A stretch of 13,070 nucleotides of DNA from CAJXNP01 sp050305935 (GCA_050305935.1 JBNLGG010000093.1:1-13070), one strand, 5' to 3'; positions 6,966 to 13,070 are shown, numbered from the stretch's first letter. The notes: generated by a model not told the origin, from the letters alone. Program-made: numbers and translations.

Positions 6966-8037
6966 CATATTTATTTTTCTTGCTATTATTTTTGTTGCCA
7001 GCGCTTGTCAAAAGAAAAGTGTGCAAAGCGAAAAAAAGCTGGCTGCCGAGTCTGAATTCATAATTGGAGAAAATCCGGCTTATCAGAAAGTTGGTAAACT
7101 TAAACTCTCGGAATATGGTTTTTTTAATGGCCCGCTGGCCAATTTATCCCCTACCGAAAGGGTATTCCTATATGACATCAAAAGCGCTCTGTTTTCTGAT
7201 TACGCCTTGAAGAAGCGCTTTATCTATCTACCTGAAGGTACAAAACTGGAAAAAAATGAGGAGGGGGATCTTGAATTTCCAACAGGAGCTATTCTGATCA
7301 AAATTTTTTATTATGAAGATACCCAACTCAAGCATCCGAAAGGCAGGATCATTGAAACCCGACTCCTCATACGCGAGGAGAATGGATGGAAGGCGCTGCC
7401 TTACATCTGGAACATGGCACAAACGGAAGCCTACCTGGAAATAGCCGGTGGCAATTTTACTTTTCAATTGGCGGGGCATGCCGAGCCATTTACCTACAGC
7501 GTCCCCACGATGACCCAATGCAAAAGTTGCCATGAGAAAAATGGCGCCATCGAACCCATCGGCCCAAGCCTGCGACAGATAAACAGGCAGGTGGAAATGG
7601 ATGACGGCGAAAAGAACCAATTGACGCTCCTGCACGAAAAAGGATGGACGGAGACCGACTGGAGCAAAGATCAAATCGACGATTTTGCCAATTATTCCGA
7701 AGCGAATTATGCCATCGAAGATCGCGCCCGGGCATATTTGGATGTGAACTGTGCCCACTGCCATCGCCCCGAAGGTCCGGCGAAGAATTCAGGGTTGAAC
7801 CTTAGCTACAATAACTCGGACACCTATTCTTTGGGGCTCAACAAACCGCCGGTCGCCGCTGGTAAAGGATCAGGAGGGTTGCTGTTCGACATCGTCAAAG
7901 GAAAACCCGAAGAATCGATCCTATACTACCGCATGGAATCAACAGATCCCGGCATCATGATGCCGGAACTTGGCCACCACATGGTTCACCAGGAAGGGCT
8001 GGAGGTGATCAGGGAGTGGATTGCAGGGATGAGGTAG
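6952..8037 (+). CDS. SO2930-family diheme c-type cytochrome lipoprotein
   Basis: A roughly 361-residue protein with two heme c attachment motifs, CKSCH (about residues 190-194) and CAHCH (about 267-271), and a candidate distal Met ligand in GIMMPELG near the C-terminus. I chose GTG 6952, which overlaps the previous gene by 14 bases and yields MDRFNIFIFLAIIFVASAC, an ideal lipoprotein signal with its Cys at residue 19. ATG 6907 or TTG 6895 would add an unusually long N-terminus. The N-terminal domain (LSPTERVFLYDIKSALFSDYALKKRFIYLPEGT) matches the TIGR03806/SO2930 family as I recall it. The likely role is electron transfer or oxidation of an unknown substrate with the beta-helix partner; the substrate is unknown. 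Confidence 0.85.
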   Translation: MDRFNIFIFLAIIFVASACQKKSVQSEKKLAAESEFIIGENPAYQKVGKLKLSEYGFFNGPLANLSPTERVFLYDIKSALFSDYALKKRFIYLPEGTKLEKNEEGDLEFPTGAILIKIFYYEDTQLKHPKGRIIETRLLIREENGWKALPYIWNMAQTEAYLEIAGGNFTFQLAGHAEPFTYSVPTMTQCKSCHEKNGAIEPIGPSLRQINRQVEMDDGEKNQLTLLHEKGWTETDWSKDQIDDFANYSEANYAIEDRARAYLDVNCAHCHRPEGPAKNSGLNLSYNNSDTYSLGLNKPPVAAGKGSGGLLFDIVKGKPEESILYYRMESTDPGIMMPELGHHMVHQEGLEVIREWIAGMR

Positions 8038-8135
8038 GGAGTCTGAAGACCGATGACCGATGACCGAAGACCGAAGTCGGAAGACCGATGACGAAGTCCG
8101 AAGTCCGAAATCGGAAGTTAGCCCCTAAGTGGCTC

Positions 8136-8186
8136 TTCATCCAACCACTGGACGTGTGTAAGGTTTGCGGAAAGTGGTCGGATGAA
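8136..8186. repeat. Hairpin in repeat copy 1
   Basis: TTCATCCAACCACT (8136-8149) pairs with AGTGGTCGGATGAA (8173-8186) at 13 of 14 positions around a 23-base loop. CCCCTAA (8122-8128) and TTAGGGG (8187-8193) can extend it across a 7-base bulge. Confidence 0.7.
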
Positions 8187-8371
8187 TTAGGGGAGGCAAA
8201 GAAAAGAGGGAGACCAAAGCCAGGAGACCGATGACCGATGACCGAAGTTAGACAAGACGGATGACCGATGACCGAAGCCGGAAGACCGATGACCGATGAC
8301 TGAAGTCGGAAGACCGATGACGAAGTCCGAAGTCCGAAGTCCGAAATCGGAAGTTCGCCCATGAGTGGATC

Positions 8372-8422
8372 TTCATCCCACCACTGGACGTGTTTAAGGT
8401 TTGCAGGAAGTGGTAGGATGAA
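8372..8422. repeat. Hairpin in repeat copy 2
   Basis: TTCATCCCACCACT (8372-8385) pairs with AGTGGTAGGATGAA (8409-8422) at 13 of 14 positions. The single mismatch is at the same place as in copy 1 (A/C there, C/A here), and the 23-base loop is nearly identical between copies. Confidence 0.7.
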
Positions 8423-8516
8423 TAAGAGGAGGCACAAAAAAGGGGAAGGCTGAAGACCAAAGCCGGAAGCCCGATGACCGAAGTTAGACAAGCCCGATGA
8501 CCGAATCGAAATCTTG

Positions 8517-8789
8517 TTAACGGTCGAAGACCTTAACAACGGTTGATTGGGAATTGGGGATCCGTCATTGGGCATTGGTGGATATGGTGATCGTCGCAAC
8601 ACATATTCATTCCAGTGCCATAGCACCAGGTCAGGCGATTGTCAGACCGGACTAAAACCGGTGTCCCATATCGGTCTGGACTATCATCCAACCTTATGGG
8701 AATATCACCTTTCGACCATTATTTTTTGGAAATAAAGAGCCCTTATTATAGCTTAGAAAGGCGATCACAATGACGAAATAAAATTACCG
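8517..8789. other. Gene-free spacer with a GACCGG hairpin
   Basis: Low-complexity GATTGGGAATTGGG-type sequence gives way to a hairpin: CAGACCG (8643-8649) pairs with CGGTCTG (8672-8678), and within it ACCGG (8646-8650) can instead pair with CCGGT (8658-8662). The region must carry the promoter of the next gene, but I could not place one. No coding sequence is credible here. Confidence 0.5.
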
Positions 8790-9254
8790 ATGAAAAAAGC
8801 ACTAATACTTATTCACCTATTGTTTGGCATCTCCGCCATTACCTGGGCGCAGGAAGCAAAAAGTGAATTTGAATTGATACGATCTATCTTCGAGACGGAA
8901 AAACGAGGGATTTACGAGCAGTATATGGATCTAACAGATCAGGAGGAGTTGGTCTTTTGGCCATTGTACGAAGATTATGAAATAGAGCGATCTGCCTATT
9001 CCAAGAAAAGATTGGACGCTCTGCGGTTTTTTGTTCAAAATTACGCAACCCTGACCAACAAACAGGCATCGGATTTTGTGAATGACATCTTCAAATACCA
9101 ACGGATGGACACGAAACTCAGCAAAAAATACTTTCGCCTGATGAGCGCTAAAATGTCTGAAAAGAAAGCCGTTCGTTTTATTCAAATTGAGGAGTACATC
9201 CACACCAAAATAAAACTTCAGATCATTGAAGCGCTTCCCTTTGTAAGGGATTAA
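8790..9254 (+). CDS. Small exported helical protein of unknown function
   Basis: A 154-residue protein with a signal peptide (MKKALILIHLLFGISAITWAQ, cleavage after about residue 20). The mature part is predicted all-helical and charged. It carries LTDQEELVFWPLYEDYEIER, then YATLTNKQASDFVNDIF, then SEKKAVRFIQIEEYIHTKIKLQIIEALPFV. This layout (LT-x-x-E...FWP-Y-x-x-Y, a second LT motif, then a K-x-x-RF-x-Q-E-E segment) recurs in uncharacterised periplasmic proteins loosely like the LTxxQ (Spy/CpxP) group. A chaperone or stress-sensing role is a guess. It is followed after 8 bases by the lipid kinase gene, so the two are probably cotranscribed. Confidence 0.8.
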   Translation: MKKALILIHLLFGISAITWAQEAKSEFELIRSIFETEKRGIYEQYMDLTDQEELVFWPLYEDYEIERSAYSKKRLDALRFFVQNYATLTNKQASDFVNDIFKYQRMDTKLSKKYFRLMSAKMSEKKAVRFIQIEEYIHTKIKLQIIEALPFVRD

Positions 9255-9262
9255 AAACACCT

Positions 9263-10165
9263 ATGAAAGTCCTCGTCGTCATAAATCCAATCTCCGGAGG
9301 GAAAGACAAGAGCCAGTTCAGGCAGCATCTCCGCACGACCTTCAAAAGATTTGGTGTGTCGTACAAGGAATTTGAAACCACGAAAGACCAGGAATCTGAC
9401 AAGGAGCAGATAGCTCCCATAATAAATGAATTTAGCCCGGACCGGGTATTGGCGATAGGTGGGGACGGCACCGTGCTTTTCACTGCCCTTTCAGTACTCG
9501 ACCAAAACATTCCGCTTGGTGTCATCCCTTTTGGCTCTGCTGATGGGATGACTACGGAGCTAAACATAAACCTTGATTCGCGAATTGCCCTGGATGATTT
9601 TTTAAAGTCCCACTTTATCTTAAAATTGGACCTCATCCGCGTGAACGATGTTCACTACTGCATGCACATTGGTGATATTGGTCTCAATGCCAAAATCGTT
9701 GAGGGCTTTTCAAAAGATCAGAACAGAGGATTTTTCAGCTATGTCAAACACTTCTTCTCTGAGGTGCAAACAGCAGAGCTGATCGAATTTGATATCAAGG
9801 CGGATGGGAAAGACCACCAGCATACTGGCTATATCCTTGCCCTGGCCAACGCGCGAAAATACGGTACCGGTGCCGTGCTCAATAAAAAAGGGAACCCTTT
9901 TGATGGGAAGTTTGAACTGGTGGTTGGCCTTCGAAAGGACATCGAATCCTTTCTTTATATGGGTTTGACTCGCTTTACTGAGGAGATTGACATGCAGGAC
10001 ATTGTGGAAGTCATCCAATGTCAAAAAGCCGAAATCAGATTAAAAAAGCCCCACCTCCTCCAGCTCGACGGCGAACTGATCGGTGAAACCGATACGATAA
10101 AAGCGGAAATTCTCCCAGGTGCGGTACCTATTGTATTGCAGGATAATATGACGTTTGAGAATTAG
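9263..10165 (+). CDS. Diacylglycerol kinase family lipid kinase
   Basis: A 300-residue ATP-dependent lipid kinase of the DAGK/YegS/sphingosine-kinase fold. The N-terminus MKVLVVINPISGGKDK is the family's first strand and NP-x-SG turn. GGDGT, which binds nucleotide, is at residues 66-70. The next loop reads PFGSADGMTTEL (about 89-100) where relatives have GTANDFA or GSANGMA, so the usual Asn is replaced by Asp. The C-terminal domain ends with the family's LQLDGE motif (about 266-271). It probably phosphorylates diacylglycerol or a similar lipid at the inner membrane. It follows the small exported protein gene by 8 bases. The stop at 10165 runs straight into mobile-element debris. Confidence 0.9.
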   Translation: MKVLVVINPISGGKDKSQFRQHLRTTFKRFGVSYKEFETTKDQESDKEQIAPIINEFSPDRVLAIGGDGTVLFTALSVLDQNIPLGVIPFGSADGMTTELNINLDSRIALDDFLKSHFILKLDLIRVNDVHYCMHIGDIGLNAKIVEGFSKDQNRGFFSYVKHFFSEVQTAELIEFDIKADGKDHQHTGYILALANARKYGTGAVLNKKGNPFDGKFELVVGLRKDIESFLYMGLTRFTEEIDMQDIVEVIQCQKAEIRLKKPHLLQLDGELIGETDTIKAEILPGAVPIVLQDNMTFEN

Positions 10166-10264
10166 ACCTCAATGTAGGCAATCCCTATACCAGGTTACCA
10201 TCTCCAATCACAGGTTTGTCGATGTCAATGATCTAACCATTTTATTTACCTATAAAGATTGCCG

Positions 10265-10274
10265 GGAGGGAGGT
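10265..10274 (+). repeat. Left target-site duplication of the MITE
   Basis: GGAGGGAGGT directly precedes the MITE and is repeated exactly at 10428-10437. Confidence 0.9.
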
Positions 10275-10427
10275 CAGGGCAAACGCATTTAATAAAGAAA
10301 CTTCGTCATTCCGGAATCAATTCAAGGTCATTTTATAGGTTCCAGACAAATTTTTTTCATTAAAATAAAATTTGAACAATCCCGCATAGCTATCGGGACT
10401 GGAATGACGGTAAATGCGTTTGCCCTG
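10275..10427. mobile_element. 153-bp MITE with perfect 17-bp terminal inverted repeats
   Basis: The ends CAGGGCAAACGCATTTA (10275-10291) and its exact complement (10411-10427) bound a non-coding element flanked by a 10-bp direct duplication. A nested pair, CGTCATTCC (10304-10312) with GGAATGACG (10401-10409), and an inner near-palindrome CCCGCATAGCTATCGGG (10381-10397) let the whole element fold as a long hairpin. There is no room for a transposase, so it must be moved by an enzyme elsewhere in the genome. A 10-bp duplication would suit some IS4-related families, but the parent is unknown to me. Confidence 0.9.
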
Positions 10428-10437
10428 GGAGGGAGGT
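10428..10437 (+). repeat. Right target-site duplication of the MITE
   Basis: Exact copy of 10265-10274; the interrupted reading frame resumes directly after it. Confidence 0.9.
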
Positions 10438-10488
10438 AAACAAATACAGGCTTTTGGCAGAGCTACACAATTACCGGTAAACCCCTAA

Positions 10489-10660
10489 AAACCAAAGCCG
10501 AATGCTACGTAAAAAATCACACCAGAAGGGAAAATAATTATTAAACACCTATAATGGGCACCGCTACCGGAGGTTCGAGGTCAATCCCGGGCAATATATA
10601 GGAGTTACAATGAACCGAAGTCCCGCTTCACATCATTGTAGCTTAATTGTTGTGTTCCGT
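10489..10660. other. Mobile-element debris with a hairpin near its end
   Basis: No frame is credible here. A hairpin at 10606-10640 has TACAATGA pairing with TCATTGTA, a 3x3 internal loop, then GAAG pairing with CTTC around TCCCG. It could be the terminal hairpin of the IS91-like element or a terminator for the minus-strand methyltransferase gene whose stop is 20 bases away; it lacks a T-run on that strand. Confidence 0.45.
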
Positions 10661-11461
10661 TTAATTTTTAATTAGCAAATTAATTAAATCTGTTTCTGTC
10701 TTCTTAACAGCAATATAATTTGGCCCTAAAAAGTCCTCGTATTTGAACTCGTAATTTCTAAACTCAACAGTTTTTGGGAAAATCTTTCCTATGATATAGC
10801 CTTTACTCTCAAAATACTCATAAAAATCAATAAGCAGTATCTTTGTCGAAATGTTAATATAGCCATATTCAAATTGAATCATCTTAATTTTTCCTTCGTT
10901 AATGTGTTGCTCAAATCCCATAATGACATCATACTCAGCGCCTTCTACATCAATTTTTAATAGATCAACCTGGCTTATTTTGTTGTTTGTCAAAAAATCA
11001 TCTCCTTTTATTAATTGAATTGTCTGCTTTTCATAAGATTTGTAATCCAAACCCTGAATGTCAACAATTGAACAGTGGGTGTCTGAGGTATATAGGTTAA
11101 TTTCTTTAGAACAATTGCTTTTGTAGAGGCCTTTCTCAATACAATAAATGTTATCCCTGTGGCTGGTATTTTCTTCTAACTTTTTTTTAGTGCTTTTCAC
11201 AGGTTCAAAGGCATAAATTTGAGTTTTCGGGCAAAATTCACTCACTAATAATGAATAGTTTCCAATGTTGGCCCCGCCATCAATAACTACCGATGGATTA
11301 ATCTTTGATAATTTTCTCAGTACAGTCAGCTCTCCATTACTATATATGTCATGATTTCTATTTTCGTATAATCTGTTTAGTGACCTTCCAAATCCTGCTA
11401 AACCTTTAAAGAGTTTATTATGTGTGTTTCTTTTAGAAAACCTTTTTGCTGCTTCCTTCAT
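10661..11461 (-). CDS. FkbM-family SAM-dependent methyltransferase
   Basis: A 266-residue class I methyltransferase. The SAM-binding motif I is VIDGGANIGNYS (about 59-70), followed by YAFEPVKST (motif II, about 83-91), then LLKIDVEGAEYDVI (about 167-180), the hallmark of FkbM proteins, and QFEYG (about 196-200). Relatives O-methylate sugars, polysaccharides or secondary metabolites; the substrate cannot be told. No neighbouring glycosyltransferase is present, so it is an isolated gene between mobile-element remains. The sequence is visibly more AT-rich than the surrounding housekeeping genes, which suggests transfer. Start ATG 11461 gives a basic N-terminus without a signal peptide. Confidence 0.9.
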   Translation of the reverse strand: MKEAAKRFSKRNTHNKLFKGLAGFGRSLNRLYENRNHDIYSNGELTVLRKLSKINPSVVIDGGANIGNYSLLVSEFCPKTQIYAFEPVKSTKKKLEENTSHRDNIYCIEKGLYKSNCSKEINLYTSDTHCSIVDIQGLDYKSYEKQTIQLIKGDDFLTNNKISQVDLLKIDVEGAEYDVIMGFEQHINEGKIKMIQFEYGYINISTKILLIDFYEYFESKGYIIGKIFPKTVEFRNYEFKYEDFLGPNYIAVKKTETDLINLLIKN

Positions 11462-11798
11462 CGTATTTTTGTTAATTAAAAATTGTATCCACTAATGGCC
11501 ATAATATGTTCAACATTTAATGTAGATCGTCAACTATTTGTTTCTTTATAATAAATTCTCATCTCAACTGAAATGGAACACAACGGTTTTCGTAAATGCT
11601 GTTTTGCTGACTTACCAGCCAAACAGCACCAAATCTTGGTTAAATTTTCTAAAATAACAAATTACACAAAACGGATACAAAACCGGGTAGCATGCACTTT
11701 GCTTTTTAGGCGCTTTAAATGCTATGTTTTTTGATAAGTATTCAGATTTTCTCCTCCGTAGTTCCAGCGCTATTACCTTTAATTATTTCAATAATTCT
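11462..11798. other. Gene-free AT-rich spacer upstream of the methyltransferase
   Basis: This must hold the minus-strand promoter of the methyltransferase gene, but none could be placed. GGAACACAAC at 11575-11584 is the exact inverse of GTTGTGTTCC at 10649-10658, on the far side of that gene. AATTATT-TC-AATAATT at 11781-11796 is a perfect small palindrome at the edge of the intron remnant. Confidence 0.45.
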
Positions 11799-12368
11799 AT
11801 GGTTAGTTGGGACAATCTCGAGGGCAAACTCAAAAGTATCACCACGAAAACCTTACTATACGGCTTTGAGGAGCGGCCCGGAAAACTCAGGGAAGTATGG
11901 ATGGGCTGGGTAGATAAACACCGCCTTGCCAATATCCACACCAAGCTAAAAGCCATCGATGAATGGCTTAGAAACCGCCTTCGCTACTGTATCTGGTCCA
12001 CCAGCTGGCGGAGAAAAAAGCTGGAGAGGAAGCGTAAAAACCTGATTAGATTAGGAGTGCCCCAAGGACAGGCTTTTGCCTGGAGCAGGACGAAGTTAGG
12101 AGGCTGGGCAGTAGCCCAGAGCCCTATACTCGGGACCACTGTTACCTTGTCACGCCTGAGAAGAAAGGATTACCAAGTTTGGGCTATTACTCTAAGTCGC
12201 AACTCAGGATTCAATGAACCGCTGTATACGAGACCCTTACAATCTGTCCCGGTAGCAAAGCGTTTCGGGGTACGGAGGTGTGAGACGTGTCCGACTTTCG
12301 GCGGAGGTGCACTCCGTCAGTCATCGCTGGCGGAGCCATCTACACGATGTGTGCTGCGTAAGCTATGA
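11724..12368 (+). pseudogene. Group II intron maturase remnant A (C-terminal part)
   Basis: A 214-codon frame begins with about 25 unrelated codons; homology to group II intron-encoded reverse transcriptase/maturases starts near 11799 with SWDNLEGKLKSITTKT. It continues through KLREVWMGWVDKHRLANIHTK, then RNRLRYCIW, then RKNLIRLG and FAWSRTKLGGWAVAQSPIL (about residues 118-136 of the frame), the maturase and C-terminal domain of one bacterial IEP class. The whole reverse transcriptase domain, including YADD, is missing, so it cannot act as a mobile intron. The frame then runs into intron RNA: GFNEPLYTRP is the translation of the start of domain V. The peptide beyond that (to 12368) is probably not real protein. 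Confidence 0.8.
12216..12286 (+). ncRNA. Domain V-like segment of intron remnant A, with extra sequence
   Basis: GAACCGCTGTATACGAGACCC (split as GAACCGCTGTA and TACGAGACCC) is the usual 5' part of domain V in this intron class. The expected 3' strand GTACGGAGGTGTGAGA appears at 12270-12285, not directly after but about 29 bases later. The intervening 12241-12269 contains CTGTCCCGGTAGC and can fold by itself (CCCGG with TCGGG, inner GC-AAA-GC). Recognition is by memory of domain V consensus. Confidence 0.55.
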
Positions 12369-12374
12369 TAAAGA

Positions 12375-12403
12375 TGGAGGGAGGCCCTCCAGTGAGGGTT
12401 TTT
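12375..12403 (+). terminator. Possible intrinsic terminator
   Basis: TGGAGGG (12375-12381) pairs perfectly with CCCTCCA (12385-12391) around a three-base loop AGG. Five T residues follow at 12399-12403, seven bases after the stem. The gap is longer than usual, so it may instead be part of the intron 3' structure. Confidence 0.4.
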
Positions 12404-12518
12404 AGGAAAACTCACCAAAGCACTTCTATGACGCATTTTTGGTAACGAAGTTGTGTGAAGCGATAGAAGGAAAGGCTGTTTTAAATGGTCAGGTAAGGAT
12501 AGAAGAGGTGAGCGAAAT

Positions 12519-12962
12519 TGTAAGAAAGAAGGCAGAAACCTGAAAGGTTATCCTGTACAGTTTGATTTTCTGGAATTCAGCTTTCAGCCGATACGGCATA
12601 GACTGAGAAATGGAGGGAGCTTCCTGCAGTATGACTGTAAGATGAGTCGCAAGTCCAAGGTTCGGATCACTCAAGAACTCCGCAAACTTGATTTCCATAA
12701 CATGACCCAACGAGGGATACAGGTTTTGGCAATATTGCTAAACACAAAGATCCCGTGTTGGGTCCAGTACTATGGGAAAATTAGTCGCAAGATTTTGAAA
12801 CCAGAGTTCTATCGTCCTCATCATCGCCTGATCAGATGGATATTGAACAAGTACAAAAGCTTCCAAGGATGCAAGGTCAAGGCCGTCCGTTGGCTGAGAG
12901 GTGTAGTGAGTTTCTATCCAAACCTGTTCAATCATTGGGAATTGGGATACAAATTGGCATGA
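12519..12962 (+). pseudogene. Group II intron maturase remnant B (C-terminal part)
   Basis: The last 147 codons of a second, different intron-encoded reverse transcriptase. It begins at CKKEGRNLKGYPVQFDFLEFSFQPI, equivalent to the FDFLGFSFQPR block just after the RT active site, continues through SRKSKVRITQELRKL and WVQYYGKISRKIL (thumb/maturase), and ends YPNLFNHWELGYKLA, the normal C-terminus of this class. There is no start codon for it: the RT core is absent and the upstream sequence is unrelated. The usual LGF is LEF here. The domain V-like RNA follows at 12995, as in intact introns of this class. Confidence 0.85.
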
Positions 12963-12994
12963 ACCTTTTTATGCAAATAACGGTAGCATAGTCA

Positions 12995-13070
12995 GAGCCG
13001 TAGCGCCTATGCTGAAGCTTCGGCGTAAGCATATGAATCGAGAGGTTCACAGCCTGTCCCGATGGCTTTA
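12995..13070 (+). ncRNA. Domain V-like segment of intron remnant B, with insertions
   Basis: GAGCCGTA (12995-13002) and TGAATCGAGAGGTTCAC (13034-13050) are the 5' proximal strand and GNRA-capped distal hairpin of a normal domain V. In intact introns they are contiguous and the hairpin is followed at once by GTACGGTTC. Here 31 bases (13003-13033) separate the first two parts, and AGCCTGTCCCGATGG follows the hairpin. The window ends before the proximal 3' strand could appear. Confidence 0.6.

Larger units (their letters stand above)
8041..8516. repeat. Tandem duplication of a ~236-bp ACCGA-rich repeat
   Basis: Two copies, roughly 8045-8280 and 8282-8516, are offset by 229-243 bases depending on small indels. 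Each contains short tandem words (GACCGATGACCGAAG, AAGTCCGAAGTCCG), then AAATCGGAAGTT, then a conserved hairpin block, then a purine-rich tract, GACCAAAGCC and finally CCGAAGTTAGACAAG. Copy 2 has one more AGTCCGA unit than copy 1. The block starts three bases after the cytochrome stop. A long frame on the minus strand through it is low-complexity (SSVIGHRSSVF-like) and is not a gene. Confidence 0.85.
10182..10488 (+). pseudogene. IS91-like transposase relic split by a MITE
   Basis: The frame through 10188-10274 reads YQVTISNHRFVDV, then LTILFTYKDCREGG, close to the conserved YTH+VAISNHR...VTF-YKD stretch of IS91-family Y2 (HUH-type) transposases. After removing the MITE and one target copy (163 bases) the frame continues without interruption as GGKQIQAFGRATQLPVNP to a TAA at 10486-10488. 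Both the catalytic tyrosines and the rest of the protein are missing, so this is a fragment. The IS91 assignment rests on about 30 residues and is moderately secure. Confidence 0.6.

Noticed and set aside
8041..8516. Possible CRISPR array
   Set aside because: The short words are irregularly spaced and there are no unique spacers of constant length; the long period is a simple two-copy duplication.
8009..8626. A 205-codon minus-strand frame through the ACCGA repeat
   Set aside because: The translation is a low-complexity run of SSVIGHRSSVF-like words created by the tandem repeat, it overlaps the cytochrome 3' end, and it has no domain.
10662..11483. AATTTTTAATTA inverted repeats at both edges of the methyltransferase gene
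   Set aside because: The left copy forms the end of the coding sequence and both are simple AT words likely to match by chance in AT-rich DNA.
12270..12368. C-terminal extension of maturase remnant A past NEPLYTRP
   Set aside because: The DNA here is intron RNA (domain V and beyond) read as protein; the frame is open only by chance.

Overview
The window looks like a chromosomal segment of a Bacteroidetes bacterium, probably of the Cytophagales type. The evidence is the gene content (LemA plus a DUF2207 protein, lipoprotein-type beta-helix and diheme cytochrome pair, Gp49-like toxin/XRE antitoxin of the Bacteroidetes kind, group II intron maturases ending in a YPNLFNHWELGYKL-like tail), moderate GC content with AT-rich intergenic DNA, and the general lack of clear Shine-Dalgarno sequences. 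The assignment rests on remembered protein families, not on a search.

Layout. 1-132: tail of a PAS-domain protein. 238-1689: a complete IS256-family insertion sequence. 1760-2364: a minus-strand toxin-antitoxin pair whose toxin appears to lack its N-terminus. 2531-4996: a two-gene minus-strand operon, lemA then a large DUF2207 membrane protein with a poly-glycine tail. 4997-5717: a gene-free stretch holding several strong hairpins and a Bacteroidetes-type intergenic repeat. 5718-8037: a plus-strand pair of overlapping lipoprotein genes, a parallel beta-helix protein and an SO2930-like diheme c-type cytochrome. 8041-8516: a tandemly duplicated, ACCGA-rich, hairpin-bearing repeat. 8790-10165: a small exported helical protein followed by a diacylglycerol/lipid kinase. 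10182-10640: wreckage of an IS91-like transposase split by a 153-bp MITE. 10661-11461: an AT-rich FkbM-family methyltransferase gene, probably horizontally acquired. 11724-13070: two different group II intron remnants in tandem, each keeping only the C-terminal part of its maturase and a domain V-like segment with extra sequence in it.

How it fits together. The stable functions are envelope and periplasm related: LemA/DUF2207, the two lipoproteins, the small exported protein and the lipid kinase. Between and around them is a mobile-element graveyard. The best-supported new observations are the MITE, with perfect 17-bp ends and a 10-bp target duplication whose removal restores the reading frame of the IS91 relic, and the unusual insertions in the two domain V-like segments. 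I found no CRISPR array, tRNA, rRNA, or convincing new defence or metabolic system.
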